A DNA stretch of 13,289 bases from CAVSWN01 sp046728115 (GCA_046728115.1 JBKPDW010000292.1:1-13289), one strand, 5' to 3'; numbered from the stretch's first letter, positions 1 to 6,698 are shown. Notes: generated by a model not told the origin, from the letters alone. Numbers and translations are program-made.

Positions 1-605
1 ATGCGGACCGACGCGGTGGACTCGAGCGGATACATCACACCAATCATGTCCGACGGTCCGAGCTGCGTGTCGACGAACTGCGCAAGCTGGCCGCGCACGG
101 CCATGCTGGTGCCGCGCCGCACGTGATAGTCGTCGAGAAAGATCGCAAACAACCTGACGTCGTCGCGCGCCGCTTCCATCTCTTCGTCCTCGTCGGTGCG
201 GATTTCACGCGGCGGCTCTTTGACCGCGTCGGCCGTGCCGCCGTCGAGTTTGATGAACTTGAAGGATTCGATGGTCTGCGGCTTGCCGTCTTCGGCCACC
301 TCGAAGTCCGACTGCTTGAGATCCGCGATCGGCGCGCCGGATTTGTTGTCGGAAATGATCACGTCCACGCGGACGAAGTTGATGCCGCCGCGAAAAATCG
401 GTGGCTGCGGCTGGTCGGGTGGCTGCTGCGCTGGTGGCGGCTGCCCCGATGGCGGCTGCCCCGATGGCGGCTGACCCGATGGCGGCTGACCCGATGACGG
501 CTGACCCGATGGCGGCTGACCCGGCGTTTGCGCCGCATGCCCTGCGATGGTCAGGAGCGCAACAACCGCCGCGCCGGATGCGAGGGACCGAATCGATCTG
601 GCCAT
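1..605 (-). CDS. VWFA-related acidobacterial protein (TIGR03436-like), N-terminal part, 3' end outside window
   Basis: This is a partial gene: 201 codons are present and the reading frame is still open at the left edge. It starts MARSIRSLASG and has a clear Sec signal peptide ending near GHAA|Q (residues 1-25), so the product is exported. Residues about 28-63 are a Pro/Gln linker containing five GQP(P/S)S-type pentapeptides. The following block (NFVRVDVIISDNKSGAPIAD, then DFEVAEDGKPQTIESF) is the typical opening of the TIGR03436 VWFA-related family, and LFAIFLDDYHVRRG opens a von Willebrand A-like fold. The metal-binding DxSxS motif is not evident at that strand, so metal binding is doubtful. 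The function of the family is unknown. The ATG at 605 is preceded after 6 bases by TAATAT, with no Shine-Dalgarno sequence. The gene is divergent from the acyl-CoA dehydrogenase. Family membership is confident, role unknown. Confidence 0.88.
   Translation of the reverse strand, partial: MARSIRSLASGAAVVALLTIAGHAAQTPGQPPSGQPSSGQPPSGQPPSGQPPSGQPPPAQQPPDQPQPPIFRGGINFVRVDVIISDNKSGAPIADLKQSDFEVAEDGKPQTIESFKFIKLDGGTADAVKEPPREIRTDEDEEMEAARDDVRLFAIFLDDYHVRRGTSMAVRGQLAQFVDTQLGPSDMIGVMYPLESTASVR
441..523 (-). repeat. 15-bp minisatellite encoding GQPPS pentapeptides
   Basis: Five adjacent 15-base units occupy 441-455, 456-470, 471-485, 486-500 and 501-515, followed by a partial unit to 523. On the plus strand the unit reads ctgMcccgatgRcgg. 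Units differ at one or two positions (ctgc or ctga at the start, one gatgacgg variant). Read on the coding (minus) strand each unit is one GQP(P/S)S pentapeptide, so gain or loss of units keeps frame. It forms the flexible linker between the signal peptide and the VWFA domain. Confidence 0.93.
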
Positions 606-622
606 GTCCCTATATTAGCGCC
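606..622 (-). promoter_or_regulatory. Putative leaderless promoter of the VWFA-related gene
   Basis: On the minus strand GGCGCTAATATA (622 to 611) contains a -10 match, TAATAT (617 to 612). Only six bases (AGGGAC) separate it from the ATG at 605. With the usual distance from -10 to transcription start, transcription would begin at or next to the ATG, giving a leaderless mRNA. No convincing -35 box is seen about 17 bases upstream. A nearly identical context precedes soxC. Confidence 0.5.
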
Positions 623-628
623 TTGGGC

Positions 629-641
629 TACCATCTTCCTC
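629..641 (+). promoter_or_regulatory. Putative promoter directly upstream of the acyl-CoA dehydrogenase start
   Basis: TACCAT (629-634) in the context GGGCTACCAT lies seven bases (CTTCCTC) before the GTG at 642. No Shine-Dalgarno sequence is present, and the spacing again fits a leaderless transcript. An alternative -10 is TATATT (611-616), which overlaps the TAATAT of the divergent gene and would leave a leader of roughly 20 bases. The call is weak because no -35 box is evident and the choice between the two is open. Confidence 0.35.
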
Positions 642-1811
642 GTGACCACTCAGCACACCGAGATCGCCGCGCGTCCCCTCACGATCCTCTCCGAAGACGA
701 AGTGCTCTTCCGCAACAGCGTCTACGAGTTCGCGGACCGCGAGGTCCGGCCGCTGACTCGTGAAATGGATGAGCACGCCAAAATCCCTCGACCGCTCCTG
801 GACAAGCTCTTTGATCTCGGGGTGATGGCCATCGAAATCCCGGAAAGCCATGGCGGCGCGGGCGCAACGTTTTTCCACGCCGTGCTCGCGGTCGAGGCGG
901 TGTCGCGCGTGGATCCGTCGATCGGCGTCGTCGTCGACGTGCAGAACACACTGATGGCCAATGCGCTGCTGCGCTGGGGACACGAGGACCTCCGTCGCCG
1001 CTATCTGCCGCGGCTCGCGTCTGGCGCGATCGGCGCGTACGCGCTTTCGGAGGCCGGCTCGGGCAGCGACGCGTTCGGGATGGCGACGAAGGCGGTCGAG
1101 CGCGGCGGCGACTGGGTCATCACCGGGCGCAAGCTGTGGATTACCAACGGCAACGAAGCGGAACTCTTCATCGTGTTCGCTAACGTGAATCCCGATGCCG
1201 GCTATCGCGGCATCACCGCGTTCGTCGTCGAACGCGGCGTCGAGGGCTTCACGGTCGGCAAGAAGGAAGACAAGCTCGGCATTCGCGCGAGCAGCACATG
1301 CGAATTGATCTTCGAAAACTGCCGCGTCCCCGCCGCGAACGTGCTGGGCCAGGTCGGGAAGGGTTACAAAGTCGCCATCGAAACATTGAACGAAGGACGG
1401 ATCGGCATCGGGGCGCAAATGGTCGGTCTGGCGCAAGGCGCTCTCGACCACACGATCGCGTACACGAAAGATCGCAAACAGTTCGGCCGGCCGGTAGCCG
1501 AGTTCCAGGCGGTGCAGCACCAGATCGCCCGCGCGGCCACGGAGATCGAGGCGGCGCGGCTGCTCGTCTACAACGCCGCGCGATTGCGTGACGCCGGCCA
1601 ACCATTCCTGACGGAAGCAGCGATGTGCAAGATCTTCGCTTCCGAGGTCGCGGAGCGCACGACGTCGCTCGCCGTCAATCTGTTCGGCGGCTACGGCTTC
1701 GTCAAGGACTACCCGGTCGAGAAGCTCTATCGCGACGCGAAGATCGGACAGATCTACGAGGGCACCTCCAACCTGCAGCTGCAGACGATCGCGAAGCAGA
1801 TCCTGGGATAG
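642..1811 (+). CDS. Short/branched-chain acyl-CoA dehydrogenase (ACADSB-like)
   Basis: This cytoplasmic FAD enzyme introduces an alpha,beta double bond into an acyl-CoA and passes electrons to electron-transfer flavoprotein. It is 389 aa from the GTG at 642, the normal length for the family. The frame is open further upstream to 528, but that extension would overlap the divergent gene and lacks family similarity. The first ACAD signature is ALSEAGSGSD (about 134-143), the second is LFGGYGFVKDYPVEK (347-361), and the catalytic base is Glu373 in IYEGTSN. The stretches LGIRASSTC, LNEGRIGIGAQM and EAARLLVYNAARL resemble animal short/branched-chain (2-methylbutyryl-CoA) dehydrogenase from memory, so a role in isoleucine/branched-chain or short fatty acid breakdown is likely; exact substrate is inferred. 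No partner catabolic genes lie in the window. It converges on the HD-GYP gene. Confidence 0.93.
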   Translation: MTTQHTEIAARPLTILSEDEVLFRNSVYEFADREVRPLTREMDEHAKIPRPLLDKLFDLGVMAIEIPESHGGAGATFFHAVLAVEAVSRVDPSIGVVVDVQNTLMANALLRWGHEDLRRRYLPRLASGAIGAYALSEAGSGSDAFGMATKAVERGGDWVITGRKLWITNGNEAELFIVFANVNPDAGYRGITAFVVERGVEGFTVGKKEDKLGIRASSTCELIFENCRVPAANVLGQVGKGYKVAIETLNEGRIGIGAQMVGLAQGALDHTIAYTKDRKQFGRPVAEFQAVQHQIARAATEIEAARLLVYNAARLRDAGQPFLTEAAMCKIFASEVAERTTSLAVNLFGGYGFVKDYPVEKLYRDAKIGQIYEGTSNLQLQTIAKQILG

Positions 1812-1818
1812 CCATGGT

Positions 1819-1836
1819 GGCGACCGGCAGGTCGCC
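1819..1836. terminator. Hairpin between convergent genes, possible bidirectional terminator
   Basis: A perfect 7-bp stem, GGCGACC (1819-1825) and GGTCGCC (1830-1836), encloses a GGCA loop. It begins 7 bases after the acyl-CoA dehydrogenase stop and lies 20 bases beyond the HD-GYP stop on the other strand. The position fits a terminator serving both genes. There is no T-run on either side, so it is not a canonical intrinsic terminator. Confidence 0.45.
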
Positions 1837-1856
1837 CTAGCGCAGTGCAAACCCCT

Positions 1857-3761
1857 CTAGTCGGCGTCGTTCGACAGGTGCCAGAATCGATCGGCAACCT
1901 TCACGAACGCATCGACCACGTCAGGATCGAAATGTGACCCTTTCCCGGTTTTGATGAACGCGACCGCCTCGTCGTGTGACATCGGCTGGCGGTAGATGCG
2001 CCGCGTAACGACGGCATCGTAAACGTCGACGACGGCAATCAGCCGGCCGGCAATCGGAATCGAATTGCCGCGCAGGCCCTGCGGATAGCCGGTACCGTCC
2101 CATTTTTCATGGTGGGTGTAGACGATGTCCTTGGCCAGCGCCAGGATCCCATCGTCGCTTTCGCCCACTTCCTGTTCCGCGTGAAGGATGACGTCGCGGC
2201 CGTGCGTGGGGTGCCTGCGCATCTCCTCGAGCTCGTCGGCAGTCAGGCTGCCCGGTTTGTTCAGCAGCCGATCAGGCACGCCCACTTTGCCGATGTCGTG
2301 CAGCGGCGCCAGTCTCGACAGCAGATCGATGGTCTGGGGCGTCAGGTAGCTCGTGAAGCGCGGATGTGACGCCAGCGCTTCAGCGAGCAGGCGACTGTAG
2401 CCCTGCGTCCGGCGGGAGTGGCGCCCGGTTTCAGCGTCTCGCACCTGAGTGAGCGAGAGCAGCGACTGGATCATCAGCTGCTGTGATGTCGCCTTGCCGC
2501 GGACGGCGGTGTCCGCGCGACGGTGCTCGATCGTCAATTGTGCTGCGATCATCGCAGCATACGCTGCGGCCACACCGAGCGTGGGATACAGCGGCGATAG
2601 AAACAGGCCGTTCCGCGACAGCACAAAAGTGGACCAGCCCCAGGCCGCCGCGACCATCGCGCCGACGCCGAAGGCGCCCCAGCCGAGCCCGAATTGGCCG
2701 ACCAGCAGCGCCGCCAGGATGCCGAGAATCAGCACGGCCTGGGCCTCGAGCGTGATGCCGTACTCGTGCTGATGAAAGAAATCCTGGCGCAGGAGATTGT
2801 CGGCAACCGTCGCCTGCGCCTCGACAGCAGCGAACTGCGTATCGAGCGGCGTGGTCACAACCTCCCGCGTACCGATCGCGGTGGTCCCGACAAACACCAG
2901 TTTGCGGCTGAAGTCGTCGGAACGCGCGCGATCGCTCATTACGTCGGCCGCAGAGACATAGCGAAACGTTCGCTTCCGGCCGCGATACCGCACGAGCAGA
3001 TTGCTCCTGCCGTCGAGCGGCACACTGTGGCTGTCGATCATCAACGCCGACGCGTTCACGTTGACGACGCGCAGCGCGATGTCGCGCGGCGGCGCGAGCG
3101 TCAACACCGCGGCAAGCGGAAAGGACGGGTAGACGCGGCCGTCGAATTCGACGATGAGCGGCGCGCGCCTGATGATGCCGTCCGGATCGGGCAAGGCGTT
3201 GAGAAAACCCGAAGCGCTGGCGGCCTGCGTCAAGATCGGAAGGCTGCAAATGGCGCCGGTCGGACGAAAGAACGGATCGTCGGCCGTCTCTCTGCCGCGG
3301 CGAACGATGGCAAGGCCGAGCGGATGCTGGACGCAGGCGCCCGACGCGTTCGTTCCACTCTCGAACGTGAACGCGTATCCAAGGACGACCGCTCCCGAGC
3401 GCAGCACCCCGGCCAATGCGGCGTCGGCGCGCCCGCCCGGGCCGTCGTGTCGATCGGGCTCGGCAAACATCACATCGAGCGCCACGGTCGACGCGCCAAG
3501 CTCGCGCAGCCGCGAGATCAGCCCGGCGACGCGGTCACGCGGCCACGGCCATTGGCCGATGGCTGCCAGGCTCCGCTCGTCCACGTCGACGATCACGATC
3601 CGGCTGTCGGTCGGGCGTGTCGGCACGCTGCGAACCAGGATGTCGTAGACACGGCGCTCGAGGTTCGCGAAGAGTGGCGGGCGGTAGATCGCCGACACAG
3701 CCGCAAGACAGGTGGGGATGAGCCCGCACATGAGGACGACAGTCCGGGGGCGAATAGTCAT
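1857..3761 (-). CDS. CHASE2 sensor with C-terminal HD-GYP cyclic-di-GMP phosphodiesterase domain
   Basis: A 634-aa membrane sensor. An N-terminal membrane segment (about 6-25) is followed by a CHASE2 periplasmic domain (about 30-330; typical RIVIVDVDERSLAAIGQWPWPR and LVFVGTTAIGTREVVTTP) and then membrane segments near 341-357, 361-382 and 388-410. A cytoplasmic HD-GYP domain fills about 430-634. The key residues are present: E444/H448, H488-D489 with K492 (HDIGK), H517 and H520 (HPTHG), H550-H551-E552, GYP 558-560 and D579. The domain is therefore predicted to be an active metal-dependent phosphodiesterase degrading cyclic-di-GMP; family members may also act on related dinucleotides. CHASE2 ligands are generally unknown. 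Its ATG overlaps the ompA-like stop as ATGA, implying translational coupling. It is last in the soxC-soxD-fecR-ompA set, so the neighbours may supply or shape its signal (inference). Confidence 0.94.
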   Translation of the reverse strand: MTIRPRTVVLMCGLIPTCLAAVSAIYRPPLFANLERRVYDILVRSVPTRPTDSRIVIVDVDERSLAAIGQWPWPRDRVAGLISRLRELGASTVALDVMFAEPDRHDGPGGRADAALAGVLRSGAVVLGYAFTFESGTNASGACVQHPLGLAIVRRGRETADDPFFRPTGAICSLPILTQAASASGFLNALPDPDGIIRRAPLIVEFDGRVYPSFPLAAVLTLAPPRDIALRVVNVNASALMIDSHSVPLDGRSNLLVRYRGRKRTFRYVSAADVMSDRARSDDFSRKLVFVGTTAIGTREVVTTPLDTQFAAVEAQATVADNLLRQDFFHQHEYGITLEAQAVLILGILAALLVGQFGLGWGAFGVGAMVAAAWGWSTFVLSRNGLFLSPLYPTLGVAAAYAAMIAAQLTIEHRRADTAVRGKATSQQLMIQSLLSLTQVRDAETGRHSRRTQGYSRLLAEALASHPRFTSYLTPQTIDLLSRLAPLHDIGKVGVPDRLLNKPGSLTADELEEMRRHPTHGRDVILHAEQEVGESDDGILALAKDIVYTHHEKWDGTGYPQGLRGNSIPIAGRLIAVVDVYDAVVTRRIYRQPMSHDEAVAFIKTGKGSHFDPDVVDAFVKVADRFWHLSNDAD

Positions 3762-4387
3762 CTCACCGTGATCTCGACGCGGCGATTTCTCGGTTCGGGA
3801 ACGTTGTCGGCGGTCGGAATCAGCAGGTCCACTTCGCCGTGCGAGGCCGCGTCGACGAGCGACGCGTCAAGACCGGCCGCGATCAACAGCGTTCGAACCG
3901 ACTCGGCGCGCTTCATTCCAAGCTCGAAGTTGGCGCCTGACGTACCCGTGGTGTCGGTATGACCGATGACGCTGACCTCGGGTGCCGGCCGCTGGGTGAC
4001 AGCCTGCACGATCTGTGGGACGAGCGCGCGGCTTTCGTCGGTCAGCTCGTCCGTCCCCAGGCTGAAGTACAAAGTGAAATGGATCGGCGCGGGTGGAAGC
4101 GTGCGGAGCACGTCGCCGAACCTGGCCTGGATTTCTTCTTCGGCCATCACTTTCGGCGGCGATGAAGGAGCTCGGTTCGTGACGACCGTTGTCGATTCGC
4201 GCGCGGCAGACAATTCTACGGAACCCTGCGAATTGGTGACCGATGCGCGGCCGACGGTCCCGTCCTCATTGGGCAACAGGACCACGACGTCCTGTCCAGC
4301 CGGCTCGGGCACTTGAACATGCTTCTGGCACGCCGCCCAGAGCGCGGCAACCATCGCAAACACAGCAAGGTGACGAGCGTGGCTCAT
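3758..4387 (-). CDS. OmpA-family peptidoglycan-associated lipoprotein
   Basis: A 209-aa envelope protein. The N-terminus (MSHARHLAVFAMVAALWAAC) looks like a lipoprotein signal with Cys20, though the -3 residue is Trp rather than the usual Leu. Residues 21-100 form a non-conserved linker. Residues about 101-208 are an OmpA C-terminal domain: FTLYFSLGTDELTDES, VIGHTDTTGTSGANFELGMKRAESV and the terminal NRRVEI. Such domains bind the diaminopimelate of peptidoglycan, so the protein should tether the outer membrane or a complex to the wall. The ATG overlaps the fecR-like stop (ATGA), and its own TGA overlaps the next ATG. No good Shine-Dalgarno sequence precedes it, consistent with coupled translation. 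Its position between a FecR-domain protein and a CHASE2 sensor suggests a periplasmic accessory role (inference). Confidence 0.9.
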   Translation of the reverse strand: MSHARHLAVFAMVAALWAACQKHVQVPEPAGQDVVVLLPNEDGTVGRASVTNSQGSVELSAARESTTVVTNRAPSSPPKVMAEEEIQARFGDVLRTLPPAPIHFTLYFSLGTDELTDESRALVPQIVQAVTQRPAPEVSVIGHTDTTGTSGANFELGMKRAESVRTLLIAAGLDASLVDAASHGEVDLLIPTADNVPEPRNRRVEITVR

Positions 4388-4833
4388 TCCGGAACGACGC
4401 TCACAGCCAGCATGGTTCCTCGCACGCCGACGATGGCCGCTGGCGTTTCGAGCCGGATCGAGTCGGGCGAAAGCTTGGCGATTCGTCCGGCCACGTACGC
4501 CGCAACGCCGCGCACGATCTTCAGAACGAGCGCGAGTTTACCTTCAACCGGAGCGTACGCGAAGCGATCGAGACGCACTTCGCTGCCGGGCCCGAGCGCC
4601 ACTCGCGTGTCGTCCTGCAACGTGACGCCTATGTGCCCGTCCGCTCCGGTTCGGAGGCTGTCAGCCTCGTAGACGACCTGCCCGACCTGTGCCCGGATTT
4701 CTGTCCCTCCCCGAATGATGAGCGCCGCGCCCGAGACGAGCTTCACGCGGCCGGCCGCGGCCGTTTGCTGTGCGAACGCCGGCGTCGCGGCGAGCGCGAG
4801 CGCAACCACCCCGATAGCGCGTCTGGCACCCAT
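4384..4833 (-). CDS. FecR-domain periplasmic protein
   Basis: A 149-aa exported protein. It has a Sec signal peptide ending AFA|QQ (residues 1-21) followed by a single FecR domain over nearly the whole mature part: GRVKLVSGAALIIRGG, the strand-rich DSLRTGADGHIGVTLQDD and RVALGPGSEVRLD, and the closing LETPAAIVGVRGTMLAV typical of the fold. Unlike the classical FecR of iron uptake, it has no cytoplasmic anti-sigma segment or membrane helix, and no sigma factor gene is adjacent, so a sigma-regulator role is unlikely. GAGGT (4845 to 4841) lies 7 bases before the ATG and supports this start. It begins 25 bases after soxD and overlaps the ompA-like gene by ATGA. Stand-alone FecR-domain proteins may bind carbohydrate or wall polymer; here a periplasmic partner of the CHASE2 sensor is plausible but unproven. 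Confidence 0.88.
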   Translation of the reverse strand: MGARRAIGVVALALAATPAFAQQTAAAGRVKLVSGAALIIRGGTEIRAQVGQVVYEADSLRTGADGHIGVTLQDDTRVALGPGSEVRLDRFAYAPVEGKLALVLKIVRGVAAYVAGRIAKLSPDSIRLETPAAIVGVRGTMLAVSVVPE

Positions 4834-4858
4834 TCCTGCGACCTCGTCTGATCTTCCG

Positions 4859-5524
4859 TTACCTCTCTTGGTGCGGTCGTGTGGCCTTGCCCACGTCCGG
4901 TCTCGGATCGGGAACGAACCCGTCCCGGTTCGGCATCTTGACGGCGGGCAGCGTTCGTGCGTCCATCACGTCCTGCTCCTTGATGATGCCGTTCAAGTGC
5001 AGCAAATACGCCGTCACTGCGTAGACATCGTCGGCACTCAGCACCGTGGGCCGATCGAAGGGCATCGCGCGATTGATGTAATCGAAGAGCGTCGTGGCGT
5101 AGGGCCAGTAGCTGCCAACGGTCTTGAGAGGTTGCGACGTGTTGAGGGAGCCCTGACCGCCGACGAGCGGCATCTCGGGTCCCTCGGTTGCCGTGGCGCC
5201 GTGGCAGCGCGTGCACTGCTCGGCGTAAACCGTTTTCCCGCGCGCCACGGTTCCCTGTCCTGGCGGCAGCTCGCGGCCGTCAGGCCCGATTGCGATGTCC
5301 CACGCGTTGATTTCTTCTCCCGTTGGCGTACGTCCAACTTTATAACGCGGCGACTGTTCGCTCACCACAGCAACGCCGGAGAGTGCGACTACCGAAACGG
5401 CCACGAAAGCGTGAAAACACAACAAAGAAACAAAGTTTCTGTCGTGGCTTCGCGATTTCGTGGCTTCGACGTGGCGCGAAGGCTTCAGACGAGCGTCAAA
5501 TAACCGCATACTCGACTGCTCCAT
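4859..5524 (-). CDS. soxD: SoxD-like monoheme cytochrome c subunit of sulfur dehydrogenase
   Basis: A 221-aa exported c-type cytochrome, the electron-accepting partner of SoxC in the periplasmic sulfur dehydrogenase that oxidises protein-bound sulfane sulfur. The heme site is CTRCH (C104, C107, H108). M154 in NRAMPFDRP is the likely distal ligand. SoxD hallmarks are GRTPTGEEINAWDI, TVGSYWPYATTLFDYI and DVYAVTAYLLHLNGI. The start at 5524 is supported by GGAAGGTG (5539 to 5532), 7 bases upstream inside soxC; a second Met at 5509 is possible. The gene overlaps soxC by 29 bases. The oddity is the N-terminus: residues about 21-42, including most of the hydrophobic export segment (LLCFHAFVAV), are encoded by an inverted-repeat element that also occurs at 8977-9046. 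SoxAX, SoxYZ and SoxB are not in the window. Confidence 0.9.
   Translation of the reverse strand: MEQSSMRLFDARLKPSRHVEATKSRSHDRNFVSLLCFHAFVAVSVVALSGVAVVSEQSPRYKVGRTPTGEEINAWDIAIGPDGRELPPGQGTVARGKTVYAEQCTRCHGATATEGPEMPLVGGQGSLNTSQPLKTVGSYWPYATTLFDYINRAMPFDRPTVLSADDVYAVTAYLLHLNGIIKEQDVMDARTLPAVKMPNRDGFVPDPRPDVGKATRPHQER
5401..5463. repeat. CCACGAAA-type inverted-repeat element inside the soxD coding region
   Basis: The left arm (5401-5430) begins CCACGAAAGCGTGAAAACAC. The right arm (5436-5463), read as reverse complement, begins CCACGAAATCGCGAAGCCAC. The arms pair imperfectly with a short spacer of about 5 bases. The right arm also matches the left arm of the element at 8977-9000 over a CCACGAAA-n-C-n-CGAA-n-CCACG core. 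The surrounding flank (to about 5480) has further degenerate CGTGG/GAAG matter. In frame on the minus strand it encodes part of the SoxD signal region. Confidence 0.7.
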
Positions 5525-6698
5525 CCGCCTTCACCTTCCACGCCTGAATCATGTTGTTGTGGTAATTCGAATTGACGCCGCGAACGGCAACCAGTTCCTC
5601 GCGCGTCGGCTGCACGTATCCGGTGTTGTCGATCACGCGCGATGCAATCGTTACTTCGCGGCCATCCCATTCCCACGCGAAACGGAATCTCGTATGCGCG
5701 CGAGGCAGCACAGGCTCCTGCAGCACCGCGTCCGTCCAGGTCGTGCCGCCATCGGTCGTGATTTCCACGCGTGTGATGTGCCCGCGGCCGGTCCACGCGA
5801 TGCCGCTGATTTCGTGGAAGCCCGGGCCCGCAAGCTTTTGTCCGCCTGACGGGTGCGTCACGACCGATTTCGCATCCATGACGAGGGTAAATTGGCGCGC
5901 GCGGCCGTCGGGCATCAGGTCGGTGTACTTCGAGGTTTCCTCTCGCGTCATGTACGGCTTGTCGACGACCTTCAAGCGGCGGAGCCATTTGATATTGGCG
6001 TTCCCTTCCCAGCCAGGCAGAAACAGGCGCAGCGGGAATCCCTGTTCGGGCCGGAGCGGTTCCCCGTTCTGCGCGTACACGACCATCGCATCGTCCATCG
6101 CCTTGGCCAACGGAATGCTTCGCGTCATCTTCGCGGGATCCGCGCCTTCGGCCAGGATCCACGACGCGCCGGATTGCACGCCGACCTCGTCCAGCAGCAG
6201 TGAAAGTTTGACGCCCGTCCATTCACTGCAGCTCGTGAGCCCGTGTGTGCCCTGAACGCCAGTGCGCGGCGTCGGACGCCAGCCGTTACCGCTGTTGCCC
6301 GAGCACTCCACGAAATAGATGCGCGACATGCTCGGCAGCCGCTGAATCTCTTCCATCGTGAGAACCAGCGGTCGATCGACGAGGCCGTGGATCATCAACC
6401 GGTGCTGCGCGGGATCGATCTTCGGCACGCCCGAGTGGTGGCGCTCGAAATGCAGCGATGACGGCGTGATGATCCCGTACGTGTCGGCGAGCGGCGTCAG
6501 GCTTGCCGCCTGCTCGGGGGTTCGCGATTGATCGAAAGACTGACGGACGGCGTGGACGAACGGCGAGCGTTCGCCGTAGGGACTGATCGGAGCGCCGAGA
6601 AGACTTTGCAGGGGCGCGGGCGCTTTGGCGCGACAGGCCGCAAGCGCGCCGCTCCCGAGCGCCAGCAATCGAAGAAACGCCCGCCTGGGTGCACTCAT
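5496..6698 (-). CDS. soxC: SoxC-like molybdenum sulfur dehydrogenase subunit, predicted Tat lipoprotein
   Basis: A 400-aa sulfite oxidase-family molybdoenzyme subunit. It starts SAPRRAFLRLL (twin-arginine motif at 4-10), so it is exported folded with its cofactor. LAAC with Cys22 also fits a lipobox, suggesting a membrane-anchored lipoprotein. The molybdenum-ligating cysteine is C132 in FVECSGN. SoxC-specific stretches are YGIITPSSLHFERHHSG (74-90), IHGLVDRP, VQGTHGLTSCSEWTGV (148-163), AQNGEPLRPEQGFPLRLFLPGWEG (209-232) and MTREETSKYTDLMPDG. The C-terminal dimerisation domain follows from about 255 (VEITTDGGTTW). With SoxD it would form SoxCD, transferring electrons from sulfane sulfur or a related substrate to the respiratory chain; a sulfite-like substrate cannot be excluded. 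It is the first gene of the minus-strand block, preceded by TACTAT 7 bases before the ATG. Confidence 0.94.
   Translation of the reverse strand: MSAPRRAFLRLLALGSGALAACRAKAPAPLQSLLGAPISPYGERSPFVHAVRQSFDQSRTPEQAASLTPLADTYGIITPSSLHFERHHSGVPKIDPAQHRLMIHGLVDRPLVLTMEEIQRLPSMSRIYFVECSGNSGNGWRPTPRTGVQGTHGLTSCSEWTGVKLSLLLDEVGVQSGASWILAEGADPAKMTRSIPLAKAMDDAMVVYAQNGEPLRPEQGFPLRLFLPGWEGNANIKWLRRLKVVDKPYMTREETSKYTDLMPDGRARQFTLVMDAKSVVTHPSGGQKLAGPGFHEISGIAWTGRGHITRVEITTDGGTTWTDAVLQEPVLPRAHTRFRFAWEWDGREVTIASRVIDNTGYVQPTREELVAVRGVNSNYHNNMIQAWKVKADGAVEYAVI

Noticed and set aside
441..523. CRISPR-like array
   Set aside because: The units are adjacent 15-mers without spacers and encode pentapeptides in frame; it is a coding minisatellite.
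528..641. N-terminal extension of the acyl-CoA dehydrogenase to an ATG at 528
   Set aside because: It would overlap the divergent VWFA gene by 78 bases, adds 38 residues with no family similarity, and exceeds the usual length.
615..1850. A 411-codon open frame on the minus strand
   Set aside because: It is fully antisense to the acyl-CoA dehydrogenase, is Arg/Asp-rich, and shows no family motif; it is a GC-rich shadow.
2694..3962. A 422-codon open frame on the plus strand
   Set aside because: It is antisense to the CHASE2 region and the end of the ompA-like gene, with shadow-type Arg/His-rich composition and no recognisable domain.
4384..4833. FecR as an iron-uptake anti-sigma regulator paired with the TonB receptor
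   Set aside because: The protein has a Sec signal but no cytoplasmic domain or membrane helix, no sigma factor gene is nearby, and the TonB receptor lies in a separate block.
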